From an uncultured Clostridia bacterium (GTDB lineage: Bacteria; Bacillota; Clostridia; Christensenellales; Borkfalkiaceae): a stretch of DNA of 64,000 bases. Below, one piece after another: positions 1-7,886 of the stretch. The DNA lies in assembly GCA_944368775.1 (NCBI GenBank), contig CALVXB010000013.1, positions 1-64,000 of the forward strand, in the 5' to 3' direction. The notes beneath the pieces are model-generated. The model searched no databases. It saw only the letters and a list, made by a program, of their open reading frames with translations, and was not told the DNA's origin. A program made the translations under genes and the position numbers. Numbering within the stretch: the first letter of the stretch is position 1; the number at the start of each line of letters is the position of its first letter.

Positions 1-230
1 TCGGTCGGCTCGTCCGGGTCGGTCGGCTCGTCCGGGTCGGTCGGCTCGTCGGGGTCGGTCGGCTCGTCCGGGTCGGTGGGCTCGTCCGGGTCGGTCGGCG
101 TGCTCGGGTCGTCCGGGTCTTCGATCTGTCCGGGCGGCGCGCTCGGGTCGCTCGGGTTGCACGCGGCGACCGAAAATACGAGCGCGACCGCGAGCAAAAG
201 CGCGACAACGATATTCCATACTCTCTTCAT
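1..230 (-). CDS. Lipoprotein N-terminus with PTDPDE repeats (partial)
   Basis: Only the first 76 codons are inside the window; the frame runs off base 1. The ATG at 228-230 has a GAGGAAA ribosome-binding site just upstream. Residues 1-24 form a basic then hydrophobic signal ending in a lipobox (FSVAAC), so Cys24 should be lipidated and the protein anchored on the outer face of the membrane. After a short Pro/Asp/Ser linker, a six-residue PTDPDE unit is repeated at least five times, encoded by an 18-base tandem repeat. Such acidic proline linkers usually space a surface domain from the membrane (inference); that domain lies outside the window, so the function is unknown. Confidence 0.8.
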   Translation of the reverse strand, partial: MKRVWNIVVALLLAVALVFSVAACNPSDPSAPPGQIEDPDDPSTPTDPDEPTDPDEPTDPDEPTDPDEPTDPDEPT

Positions 231-275
231 GAACATTTCCTCACTCTGGCGTCACAAGCCATTTTATGTAACTTG

Positions 276-304
276 ATTATACTTCAAAAAGCCATTGCTG
301 TCAA
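276..304 (-). promoter_or_regulatory. Consensus sigma-A promoter of the lipoprotein gene
   Basis: Reading leftward, a perfect TTGACA (299-304) and a perfect TATAAT (276-281) are separated by 17 bases. Transcription would begin near 269 and give a leader of about 40 bases. Confidence 0.85.
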
Positions 305-350
305 GATTTTTTACGACCACCCTACACCTCCCGCCCCACACAAATCACAG

Positions 351-370
351 CCCCGCGCACGGGCGCGGGG
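351..370 (-). other. GC-rich hairpin after the 402-1382 gene
   Basis: CCCCGCGC and GCGCGGGG form an 8-base stem with a 4-base loop, about 30 bases past the stop codon of the membrane-protein gene. No U-run follows, so it is at best a weak terminator or an mRNA 3' end stabiliser. Confidence 0.4.
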
Positions 371-401
371 CGGCGGCGTTTGATCGGCGGGCGAGAAGGT
401 C

Positions 402-1382
402 TCAACTGCGCGGCGCGAGGGCGAGCGGCGCGCCCGCGCGGAAGGCGGGCGCGTGCCGGGCGGCGGCGAACAGGCGGGCAAACGCCGCGTACAGCGCCGC
501 GCCGACGGCCGCCTGCACGGGATAGAGGGCGAGCGCCGACTCGGGCACGAGCAGGGCGAGGACGGCGACCGCCGCGGCGGGCGGCAGCAGCATCTTCTGC
601 CAATGGGCGAGGGCGAGCACGGCGAGCCCCGCGAGCAGCGCGGCAGCAGCGAGGGGCAGGCCGAGCGCTGCGCAGACGAGCCCGCGCGCCAGCGCGCCGA
701 CGCCTCCGCACAGCGCGAGCAGCGCCGCCGCGCGCGCGGGCGCGCGCATGGCGCGGCTGCCCGGGCGGGTGAACTCGGTAAACGCCACCAGCAGCGGCGG
801 GCAGGCGAGGTAGGGCGCGCCCATGCCGACGCCGACGAGCGCGAGCAGCGCGGCAAACAGCGTGCGCGCGGTCACGGCCGCCGCCTCCCCCGCCGCCGGG
901 CGGCGGGGCACGAACAGCTCGCGCGGCCGCATGCCGAGCGCTTCAAGCCCCATGCGCAGCAGCAATACGAGCAAAGTGATGCCGAGGGCGGCGGCGAGGT
1001 AGACGGGCGTGCGCGTCTGCAGCAGCACGGGCAGCACGGCCGCCGAAATGAGAGGGGCGAAGGTAGTGCCGGAGGCGAGCAGCACCCCCTGCCCGACGAT
1101 GTAGGCGCAGATGAGCTGCCAGGCGAGAGGGAGGGGCAAAAAATAGACGATGAGCTCCCCCGCGCAGGCGCAGATGCCGATGAGCAGGAAGATGGAGACC
1201 TTGTCCGTATTCCACGCGAGGCGGGGGGCTACGAGCGCGCCGAGGGCGATGGCCGCCGCCTCGGGGAATACGATCTCCCGCTCGCCCAGCCACTCGGACG
1301 CGCCCGCCATCAGCGCGAGCACGAACAAAAAGCAAAGCTGCGGCAACAGGGTGCGCGCCGCGCCCGCCGTTTTTACCTTCAT
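402..1382 (-). CDS. Polytopic membrane protein of unknown function
   Basis: 326 residues from ATG 1382, chosen because a GGGGAGG site lies 7 bases upstream. An upstream in-frame ATG at 1475 would reach back into the preceding terminator and has no such site. Many hydrophobic segments (about eight to ten) are separated by short loops. The first helices carry acidic residues (ASEWLGERE, ACAGELIVYF), and a PRRPAAGEAAA loop sits near the middle. It weakly resembles HPP-like integral membrane proteins of Clostridia, but I cannot name a substrate. The gene has its own promoter overlapping the gal operon terminator, so it is probably separate from the sugar genes. The last 25 residues are Ala/Arg-rich. 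Confidence 0.7.
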   Translation of the reverse strand: MKVKTAGAARTLLPQLCFLFVLALMAGASEWLGEREIVFPEAAAIALGALVAPRLAWNTDKVSIFLLIGICACAGELIVYFLPLPLAWQLICAYIVGQGVLLASGTTFAPLISAAVLPVLLQTRTPVYLAAALGITLLVLLLRMGLEALGMRPRELFVPRRPAAGEAAAVTARTLFAALLALVGVGMGAPYLACPPLLVAFTEFTRPGSRAMRAPARAAALLALCGGVGALARGLVCAALGLPLAAAALLAGLAVLALAHWQKMLLPPAAAVAVLALLVPESALALYPVQAAVGAALYAAFARLFAAARHAPAFRAGAPLALAPRS

Positions 1383-1410
1383 ATCCCGCACCTCCCCGCA
1401 CTTTTTTGTT

Positions 1411-1439
1411 ATTGTACCAAAAAACGGCCGCTTCCGCAA
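1411..1439 (-). promoter_or_regulatory. Promoter of the 402-1382 gene, overlapping the terminator
   Basis: Reading leftward, TTGCGG (434-439 of 1400s, i.e. 1434-1439) and TACAAT (1411-1416) are 17 bases apart. The -35 element lies within the 3' arm of the gal operon terminator stem. The -10 is good, the -35 poor. Confidence 0.55.
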
Positions 1440-1462
1440 CCAAAACGGTGCGAAGGCGGCCG
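1419..1462 (-). terminator. Rho-independent terminator of the gal operon
   Basis: About 30 bases past the galE stop codon, CGGCCGCCTTCGC pairs with GCGGAAGCGGCCG (one shifted base) and is followed on the leftward transcript by six U residues. Confidence 0.85.
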
Positions 1463-1493
1463 ATCTCGCTTCCAAACTGATACGGGCACCCGC

Positions 1494-2507
1494 TCAGCTG
1501 CGGTAGCCGTTGGGGTTTTGCGTCTGCCACTTCCACAGCGAGGCGCACATGTCGTCCAACCCCAGCTTCGCCTGCCAGTGCAGCTCGGCTTTGGCCTTGT
1601 CCGCATTGGCGTAGCAGGCGGCGATGTCGCCCGCGCGGCGGGGCTTGATGACGTAGGGCAGCTTTTTGCCGCACGCCCGCTCGAAGGCGTGGATGACGTC
1701 GAGCACGCTGTAGCCGATGCCCGTGCCGAGGTTGTAGGTGTACACGCCCGGCTTACTCAGCGCGTGGATAGCGGCGACGTGCCCCTTGGCGAGGTCGACG
1801 ACGTGGATGTAGTCGCGCACGCCCGTTCCGTCGGGGGTGGGGTAGTCGTTGCCGAACACGCCGATCTCCTTGAGCTCGCCGATGGCGACCTTGGCGATGT
1901 ACGGGGTGAGGTTGTTGGGGATGCCCTTCGGATCCTCGCCGATCAAGCCGCTCTCGTGCGCGCCGACGGGGTTGAAGTAGCGCAGCAGCGCGATCGTCCA
2001 GCCGCTGTCGGCGACGTACAAGTCGCGCAGGATCTGCTCCTGCATATATTTGGAGGTGCCGTAGGGGTTGGTGGTGCCGCCCGTGCGGCAAGTTTCGTCC
2101 AGCGGCAGCCGCTCGGGGGTGCCGTACACCGTCGCCGACGAGGAGAATACGATCTTTTTGACGCCGAACTTTTGCATCGTTTCGAGCAGCACGAGGGTGG
2201 AGCCGAGGTTGTTGTCGTAATACTCGAGCGGCTTTGCGACGCTCTCCCCCACCGCCTTGAGCCCCGCAAAGTGGATGACCCAGTCGATGGCGTTTTCGCG
2301 GAACACCTTTTCGAGAGCGGCGGCGTCGCGCACGTCCTGCTCGTAGAAGCGCACCGTTTTGCCGGTGATCTGCCCGACGCGCTTGACCGCCTTGGCGGAA
2401 GAGTTGCACAAGTTGTCGACGACGACCACGCTGTGGCCAGCCTGCAGCAGTTCGACGCAGGTATGCGAGCCGATGTAGCCCGCCCCGCCCGTCACTAAGA
2501 TAATCAT
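1494..2507 (-). CDS. galE: UDP-glucose 4-epimerase
   Basis: 337 residues, the usual GalE length. It interconverts UDP-galactose and UDP-glucose in the cytoplasm using bound NAD, the last step of the Leloir pathway. The Rossmann NAD-binding motif GGAGYIGSH is at residues 7-15, the catalytic serine region FSSSATVYG at 121-129, and the YxxxK pair is Tyr149/Lys153. The NPYGTSK and RYFNPVGAH motifs of short-chain epimerases are present. The start codon directly follows the galT stop codon, and its ribosome-binding site (AAAGGAGG) lies within the last galT codons, so translation is coupled. It is the last gene of the operon and is followed by a terminator. Confidence 0.96.
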   Translation of the reverse strand: MIILVTGGAGYIGSHTCVELLQAGHSVVVVDNLCNSSAKAVKRVGQITGKTVRFYEQDVRDAAALEKVFRENAIDWVIHFAGLKAVGESVAKPLEYYDNNLGSTLVLLETMQKFGVKKIVFSSSATVYGTPERLPLDETCRTGGTTNPYGTSKYMQEQILRDLYVADSGWTIALLRYFNPVGAHESGLIGEDPKGIPNNLTPYIAKVAIGELKEIGVFGNDYPTPDGTGVRDYIHVVDLAKGHVAAIHALSKPGVYTYNLGTGIGYSVLDVIHAFERACGKKLPYVIKPRRAGDIAACYANADKAKAELHWQAKLGLDDMCASLWKWQTQNPNGYRS

Positions 2508-4007
2508 TTAATCCTCCTTTTCGGCCGGAAACCCGGCGCTCGCTAAAAATTCTGTAAAGGCGCGCTCCCCCGCTCCGTCGCGCTTGAACACGGCGGTATT
2601 GCCGAGGATGGCGCGGCAGGTGTCCTCCACCTCCGCTTTGAGGATGGCGTCTGCCTGCGCCGCGGAGACCTTTCCGTGCGCGGCGAGCAGCCGCGCGATC
2701 ATGGGCGCGAAGATGCGCATATCCTCGGCGAGGTCCTCCTCGCGATAGGCGCGCTCACCCGTGAGGTAGGCGCGCACCTCGCCCAGCTGGCGCTTGAGGC
2801 GGGCGGGCAGCACGAACAGCCCCATCGCCTCGATCAGGCCGATGGACTCGCTCTTGATGTGGTGGTACTCGCGGTGAGCGTGGAAGATGCCGTCCGGGTA
2901 GCGCTCGCTCGTGCGATTGTTACGCAGGATCATGTCGAGGATGTAGCCGCCCTCCGCTTTGCGCGCGATGAGGCTCGCTGTATTGTGCGGCACATCGCCC
3001 GTGCACGGAAGGATGTCCAAATCTTCGTTTTTGTATGCGCGCCACGCGGTGACGAGGGAATAGGCGAGCTCCTCGATGGCGGCGCGGTTCTTCCCCTCAA
3101 ACCGGACGGCGGAGTTGTGCCAATCGACGATGCCGACGGACACCCCCGCGCGGGGGCTGCGCAGCCGCACGCGCACGCCCGCCTTCTGCATGGGCAGGCG
3201 CTCGAGGCCGCCCTGGAAGTGGTCGTGCATGAGGATGGAGCCGCCCACCCGCGGCAGCGGCGCGTTGTTGCCGATGAAGTAGTGCGGGAACTGCTCGACG
3301 AAGTCGAACAGGCGCACGGCCGTCTTTTCGTCCAGCTTCATCGGGGTGTGCGCGCAGCAGATGGCGATGCCGTGCTCGGCGAAGTAGGCGTACGGGGAAT
3401 ACTGCCAGAACCAATCCTCCCCCGCCAGCCGCAGCGAGTTGGTGCGCAGGTTGCGGCGGGAGAAGCCGGGGCGCTCGTACCCCTCGTTTTCGCGGCAGAT
3501 GGTGCACAGCGGGTAGTTGGTGCTCTTTGCGTCAAGCTGCTTCTGCAAGTCCTTGTTGTTCTTTTCGGGCTTGCTCAAATTGATGGTGATCTCCAGCCCG
3601 TTTGCCGCGTGCCAGCGGATGTTGCGGTCGATGGCGCTCTTTTTGACGTAGTTGGAATGCACGGCGTAGTCGTGCGCCCAATTTGTGGCGGCGGCGGGGC
3701 TCTCCGCGTAATAGCGGGAGAAGATCTCTTCGTACTCGCTCGGGCGCACCATCACCGCGTCCATCAGCTTGTCGCCGAGGGTGGCGCGGTCGAAGGGCTT
3801 GCCCGCCCCCTCGAGGCAGGCATAAAACGCTTCGAGGATGGGATCGGGAAGGGCGGGCAGCTCCCCCTCATACGGCGGCGCGGCGTAGTTTGCCTCACCG
3901 ACGACGTCGAGCAGGCGGTTGCGCGCGTACACCGCGTCGCGCGGAGAGAGGGCGAGATATTTTTGCGCGTAGGCGACGAGCCTTGCGATGCAGGTATCCA
4001 TGTTCAT
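2508..4007 (-). CDS. galT: Galactose-1-phosphate uridylyltransferase, type 2
   Basis: 499 residues, matching the long Firmicutes-type GalT (about 490-500) rather than the 350-residue type found in E. coli. It exchanges UMP between UDP-glucose and galactose-1-phosphate. The active-site region reads SILMHDHFQGG, with His261 and His263 as the likely nucleophile and partner by family analogy. A CTIC pair lies near residue 168. The start ATG overlaps the galK stop as ATGA, so the two are translationally coupled. A farther upstream in-frame start would lie wholly within galK and is rejected. It lies between galK and galE, the classical Leloir set. Confidence 0.95.
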   Translation of the reverse strand: MNMDTCIARLVAYAQKYLALSPRDAVYARNRLLDVVGEANYAAPPYEGELPALPDPILEAFYACLEGAGKPFDRATLGDKLMDAVMVRPSEYEEIFSRYYAESPAAATNWAHDYAVHSNYVKKSAIDRNIRWHAANGLEITINLSKPEKNNKDLQKQLDAKSTNYPLCTICRENEGYERPGFSRRNLRTNSLRLAGEDWFWQYSPYAYFAEHGIAICCAHTPMKLDEKTAVRLFDFVEQFPHYFIGNNAPLPRVGGSILMHDHFQGGLERLPMQKAGVRVRLRSPRAGVSVGIVDWHNSAVRFEGKNRAAIEELAYSLVTAWRAYKNEDLDILPCTGDVPHNTASLIARKAEGGYILDMILRNNRTSERYPDGIFHAHREYHHIKSESIGLIEAMGLFVLPARLKRQLGEVRAYLTGERAYREEDLAEDMRIFAPMIARLLAAHGKVSAAQADAILKAEVEDTCRAILGNTAVFKRDGAGERAFTEFLASAGFPAEKED

Positions 4008-5158
4008 ACGTCCGCCTCGTCGATGATGCCGTCTGCGATCTCCGCCACATAGAAGGAAGCGTCGTAGCCGATGGCGGCGCGGTAGCGCGCGCCGACAAAT
4101 TGGATAAACTGTTCGACGTCTGCCTTGCGCACGAGGCTGACCGTACAGCCGCCGAACCCCGCGCCCGTCATGCGCGAGCCGAGGCAGCCGGGGGCGGCCC
4201 ATGCCGCCTCGGCGAGGGCGTCAAGCTCGGCGCCCGTCACCTCGTAGTCGTCGCGCAGGGAGATGTGGGAAGCGGTCAGCAGCTTGCCGAAGGCGGCAAG
4301 GTCGCCCGCCTCGAGCACGCGCACGCTCTCTGCGACGCGGGCGCACTCGCCGACGACGTGCCGCGCGCGGCGGTAGACGACGGGGCGCATGTCCGCGCGG
4401 CAGGCTTCGAGCTGCGCGGGCGTGACGGCGGCGAGGTTTGCCGCGTCAAACTTGCCGCGCACGGCTGCGAGCGCCTCTTCGACCTCGGCGCGCCGCTCGT
4501 TGTACTTGCTGGCGACCAAACTGTGCGGCTTGTTGCAGTTGGAGAGCACGAGCGCGCAGTCTTGCAGGTCGAGGGGGATATATTCATATTCCAAAGTGTC
4601 GCAGTCGAGCAAAATGGCGTGGCCCGCCCTGCCGTTGGCGGAGGCGAACTGATCCATGATGCCGCAGTTGACGCCGCAGTAGTTGTTTTCTGCCTTTTGG
4701 CAGAGGACGGCGAGCTGCGGCTTGTCGATGGGGTTGTCTCCCAGCCGCGCCAGCGCGTACGCCGTGGCGACCTCGATGGCGGCGGAGGAAGATAGCCCCG
4801 AGCCGAAGGGCACGGTGCAGTCGTAGAGGATGTCGCACCCGGCGAGGCGGTAGCCCGCCTTTTGCAGTTCGTCGGCGACGCCCGCCTGGTAGCAGCCCCA
4901 CTTCAGGTGCTTGTAGGCGGAGAGGTCGGCGAGGTCGAGCGCGGCGAAGTCGGGGATGTCCGTCGCCGCGACCCGCACGAAGTTGGTGCCGTTTTTGCGC
5001 ACCGCCACCCGGCACTTTAAAGTGAGCGCCGCGGGCAGCACCTTGCCGCCGCAGTAATCGACGTGCTCGCCGATCAGGTTGACGCGCCCCGCCGCCGAAT
5101 AGACCGCCTCGGCCGGGGCGCCGAATTTTTCTTTAAAAATGGTCAGAATGTCGCTCAT
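4004..5158 (-). CDS. galK: Galactokinase
   Basis: 384 residues. It phosphorylates galactose at C1 with ATP in the cytoplasm. GHMP-kinase motifs are clear: the galactokinase signature GRVNLIGEHVDYCGG at 25-39, the ATP-binding PFGSGLSSSAA at 117-127, GIMDQF with the probable catalytic base Asp169, and the C-terminal MTGAGFGGCTVSLV. The start at 5158 is set by a GAAGGAGC ribosome-binding site; an in-frame start 54 bases upstream would add a basic tail unlike GalK. It is separated by 125 bases from the GH2 gene upstream, and that gap holds a direct repeat and a perfect palindrome. Confidence 0.96.
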   Translation of the reverse strand: MSDILTIFKEKFGAPAEAVYSAAGRVNLIGEHVDYCGGKVLPAALTLKCRVAVRKNGTNFVRVAATDIPDFAALDLADLSAYKHLKWGCYQAGVADELQKAGYRLAGCDILYDCTVPFGSGLSSSAAIEVATAYALARLGDNPIDKPQLAVLCQKAENNYCGVNCGIMDQFASANGRAGHAILLDCDTLEYEYIPLDLQDCALVLSNCNKPHSLVASKYNERRAEVEEALAAVRGKFDAANLAAVTPAQLEACRADMRPVVYRRARHVVGECARVAESVRVLEAGDLAAFGKLLTASHISLRDDYEVTGAELDALAEAAWAAPGCLGSRMTGAGFGGCTVSLVRKADVEQFIQFVGARYRAAIGYDASFYVAEIADGIIDEADV

Positions 5159-5189
5159 GACCGCTCCTTCTTTTTTTCCGTGCTGTCTG

Positions 5190-5211
5190 TGCGGCGGGCG
5201 CGCCCGCCGCA
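5190..5211 (-). repeat. 22-base perfect palindrome between the GH2 gene and galK
   Basis: TGCGGCGGGC and its complement join head to head with almost no loop. It has no U-run, so it is not a classical terminator; it could stop 3' decay or tune the GH2 to galK ratio. Confidence 0.5.
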
Positions 5212-5280
5212 TCTCTGTTTTGCAGGCCGCCCGCCTCCTTCCGACGGGCGCGCCGCACCTTTATTTTGCAGGCCGCCCGC
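5206..5280. repeat. Direct repeat between the GH2 gene and galK
   Basis: A 29-base unit ending in TTTTGCAGGCCGCCCGC occurs at 5206-5234 and 5252-5280, with 26 of 29 bases identical and a period of 46. It fills most of the gap between the two genes. Confidence 0.7.
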
Positions 5281-5283
5281 AGC

Positions 5284-7635
5284 TCACTCGGCCGCGACGC
5301 GCGCCTCGCCCTTCAATTTGCCGTCCGTCGCCTTGAGGGTGAATCCCTGTTCTCCCGCGCGCACGACGGCCATCGCCTCGCCGTAATAGGTGTCCGTTTC
5401 GGTGCCGAGGTAGCTGCGCAGGTTGAAGGGGCAGGCACAGCCGAGCGCGAGCAGCTCGCCCCCCTCGACGGAGACGGAGACGGGACGGTGTTCGAGCGGC
5501 TTGACCGCCCCCGCCTTATCGGTGAAGCGCAGCCGCACGAAACAAACCTCGCCCGGCTTTGCCCTCTCCTTTTCGGGCAGGACGGTGAGCACCGTCTCAT
5601 CCCCCGCCGTGCGCAGGGTGTGGCGGCCGATCTCTTTGCCCTCGCCGTTGTAGGCGACGGCCGTGACCTCGCCGTCGTAATATTTGGTCTTGAAGTCGAA
5701 GCGGCAGTTTTTGCGGAACTTTTTGCGCCCGACCTTTTTGCCGTTGACGTACAGCTCGACGGCCGCCGCACGCGCGTACACTTCGACCTTGGCGGGCTCG
5801 CCGTTGAGGCCGTTCCACGACCAGGTGGGCAGCGCGTTGGAGAACTTCCACGCCGAGGGGGAGTGCCGCTCGTTCGTATGGTTGACGGGCACGACCGCGA
5901 TGTACGGGCCCGCCTCGCGCTCGAGGGCGACGCGGGTGTACAGCGCCTCGCCGAGCGGCTCGCCGATGAGGTTGAGCCTTCCGCTGCCCGCCGTGACCCA
6001 GCCCAGCGCGCCCGAAGGCTCGGGGGCGTACTCCTTGTACTCCCAGCTGCCGATGGCCACCTCGCCGAGGTAGTCCATGCCCGCCCAGACGAAGTCGCCG
6101 ATGAGGGAGGGGTGCGCCTTGGCAAATTCCCAGAACATATAGGCGTCCGCACAGAAGGTCTCGCTGCCGAGGATGATGCGCTGCGGGTACTTTTTGACGT
6201 CGTGCTTGTAGCGCAGGATGCCGTAGTTGTAGCCGGCGACGTCCATCGCCGCGTAACACTCGCGCGTCTTGACGTCGCAGCCGTGCAGGCGGGCCATGTT
6301 CTTCATAAAGGACGCGCCCGTGATGCCCGCGAGGGTGTTGAAGAACTCGCTGCCCACCTTCTTCTGCGGGTTTTCCTTGGCCTTTTTGTCGCTGTACACG
6401 CCGAAGCCGAGGGAATGGAGCAGGTTGAAGAAGATGTTGACGCCGGTGGTGACGGGGCGGTCGGGGTCCAGCCGCTTGCACACCGCCTTCATCTCTTTGA
6501 AGAAGGCGATGCCCTTTTTCTGCGCCGTCTCCGCGACCTCGTTGCCCAGCGAGTACATGACGACGCAGGGGTGGTTGAAGTCCTTTTCGATCATGTCGGT
6601 GATGTCCCGCTCATACCACTCCTGCACATAGTCGGCGTAGTCGTACATGGTCTTGTGGATATACCACATATCGCAGTACTCGTCCATGACCAGCATGCCG
6701 AGGCGGTCGCAGGCGTCGAGCATCGCCTTCGAGCAGGGGTTGTGCGCCGAGCGGATGGCGTTGTAGCCGTACTCTTTGAGCAGGCGGATCTTGCGCTCCT
6801 CCGCCTCTGCATAACAGCGCGCGCCGAGGATGCCGTTGTCGTGGTGGATGCAGGCGCCGCGCAGGATGACCCGCTTGCCGTTGAGGGTGAAGCCCTCCTC
6901 CGCCGTGCAGCCGATGGTGCGGAAGCCGAAGCTATCCACCCACTCGTCCTGCGCGTAGCGCACGCGGCAGGTGTAGAGGACGGGCGTTTCGGGCGTCCAG
7001 GGCTGCGCGTTCTGCACGGTCAGGCGGAAGGTATGCTTGCCGTCGCTGTCCGCGCGCCCCTCCGCGAACGCCTTTCCTTCCTTTTCGATACAGACGGAAA
7101 CTGCGCCCGCGCCCGTCGTCTTCACCTCGATCTCGACGACGGCGGGATCGAGCGACAGGGTGCGGATGCGCACGCCGTTCATCAGGACGTGCTGCTTGTC
7201 CGCGATGAACAGGTCGACGGGGCGGTAGATGCCCGCGCCCGAGTACCAGCGGCTGTTGGGCTGCTTGGAGTTTTCCGCCACGACGCGCACCTCGTTCTCC
7301 GCGCCGTAACGCAAAAATTTGTCCAGCGGGACGTAGAAGTTGGTGTAGCCGTAGGCGCGGTAGCACGCCTTTTCGCCGTTGACGTACACCTCCGCGTTGC
7401 GGTACACACCTTCAAATTTGAGGGTGACCTCCTTGTCCTTCCATGCGGCGGGGGCGGTGAAGGTCTTGACGTACTCGTAGTCGTGCCCCTCGTACCACCC
7501 GCTGTTGGTGCCGCCTGCGTTTTCGTAGCCGCGCGGCTCGCCGATCATCGCGTCGTGCGGGAGGGTGACCTCCTGCCACGCGCCCTCGCCGAGGCGGCGC
7601 CACTTCCAGCCTTCGTTCCATACGATTTTCTGCAT
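5284..7635 (-). CDS. Glycoside hydrolase family 2, beta-galactosidase-like
   Basis: 783 residues with no signal peptide, so cytoplasmic. It should release a non-reducing beta-linked sugar; the co-operonic galK, galT and galE favour galactose, but related GH2 enzymes include beta-glucuronidases. The order is a jelly-roll N-terminal domain (about 1-145), an immunoglobulin-like domain (about 150-250), the TIM barrel (about 260-550) and C-terminal sandwich domains. The acid/base is Glu366 in SLGNEVAE, the nucleophile Glu492 in LGSETF. HHDNGILG and RSAHNP (295-300) are typical GH2 barrel motifs. The start is fixed by GGAGGGAGA upstream of ATG 7635. It is the first gene of the operon, read from the promoter at 7731-7759. 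Confidence 0.9.
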   Translation of the reverse strand: MQKIVWNEGWKWRRLGEGAWQEVTLPHDAMIGEPRGYENAGGTNSGWYEGHDYEYVKTFTAPAAWKDKEVTLKFEGVYRNAEVYVNGEKACYRAYGYTNFYVPLDKFLRYGAENEVRVVAENSKQPNSRWYSGAGIYRPVDLFIADKQHVLMNGVRIRTLSLDPAVVEIEVKTTGAGAVSVCIEKEGKAFAEGRADSDGKHTFRLTVQNAQPWTPETPVLYTCRVRYAQDEWVDSFGFRTIGCTAEEGFTLNGKRVILRGACIHHDNGILGARCYAEAEERKIRLLKEYGYNAIRSAHNPCSKAMLDACDRLGMLVMDEYCDMWYIHKTMYDYADYVQEWYERDITDMIEKDFNHPCVVMYSLGNEVAETAQKKGIAFFKEMKAVCKRLDPDRPVTTGVNIFFNLLHSLGFGVYSDKKAKENPQKKVGSEFFNTLAGITGASFMKNMARLHGCDVKTRECYAAMDVAGYNYGILRYKHDVKKYPQRIILGSETFCADAYMFWEFAKAHPSLIGDFVWAGMDYLGEVAIGSWEYKEYAPEPSGALGWVTAGSGRLNLIGEPLGEALYTRVALEREAGPYIAVVPVNHTNERHSPSAWKFSNALPTWSWNGLNGEPAKVEVYARAAAVELYVNGKKVGRKKFRKNCRFDFKTKYYDGEVTAVAYNGEGKEIGRHTLRTAGDETVLTVLPEKERAKPGEVCFVRLRFTDKAGAVKPLEHRPVSVSVEGGELLALGCACPFNLRSYLGTETDTYYGEAMAVVRAGEQGFTLKATDGKLKGEARVAAE

Positions 7636-7730
7636 CTTTCTCTCCCTCCGGGCTTTTGCCCGCAAATTTTTTACCGACGGCCGCCCCGCCGCAAATGCAG
7701 CACGGGCGCCGCCGCCCTTTTCTGCCCCTT

Positions 7731-7759
7731 ATTGTACACGATAATGCCCGCGATTACAA
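7731..7759 (-). promoter_or_regulatory. Promoter of the GH2-galKTE operon
   Basis: Reading leftward, TTGTAA (7754-7759) and TACAAT (7731-7736) are 17 bases apart. The leader before the GH2 start is about 90 bases. No obvious catabolite-response element was found by eye. Confidence 0.75.
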
Positions 7760-7838
7760 GAAAATATTTTGCAGGTTGTAGACATTTTTTTACTTTTAAC
7801 AAAAATTTTTTCTTTTGCCGCGCCTGCGGAGGAGGCGG

Positions 7839-7866
7839 GCGCGCCCGCGCCCTGCCGCGGGCGCGC
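7839..7866 (-). other. GC-rich hairpin after the esterase gene
   Basis: GCGCGCCCGCG pairs perfectly with CGCGGGCGCGC across a 6-base loop, 20 bases beyond the esterase stop codon. The nearest U-run is about 40 bases further on, so termination strength is uncertain. Confidence 0.5.
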
Positions 7867-7886
7867 GGCGAGCAGAGCGCCCCGCG

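Noticed and set aside
1-105. CRISPR-like 18-base repeats
   Set aside because: The repeats are in frame, without spacers, and encode the PTDPDE linker of a lipoprotein.
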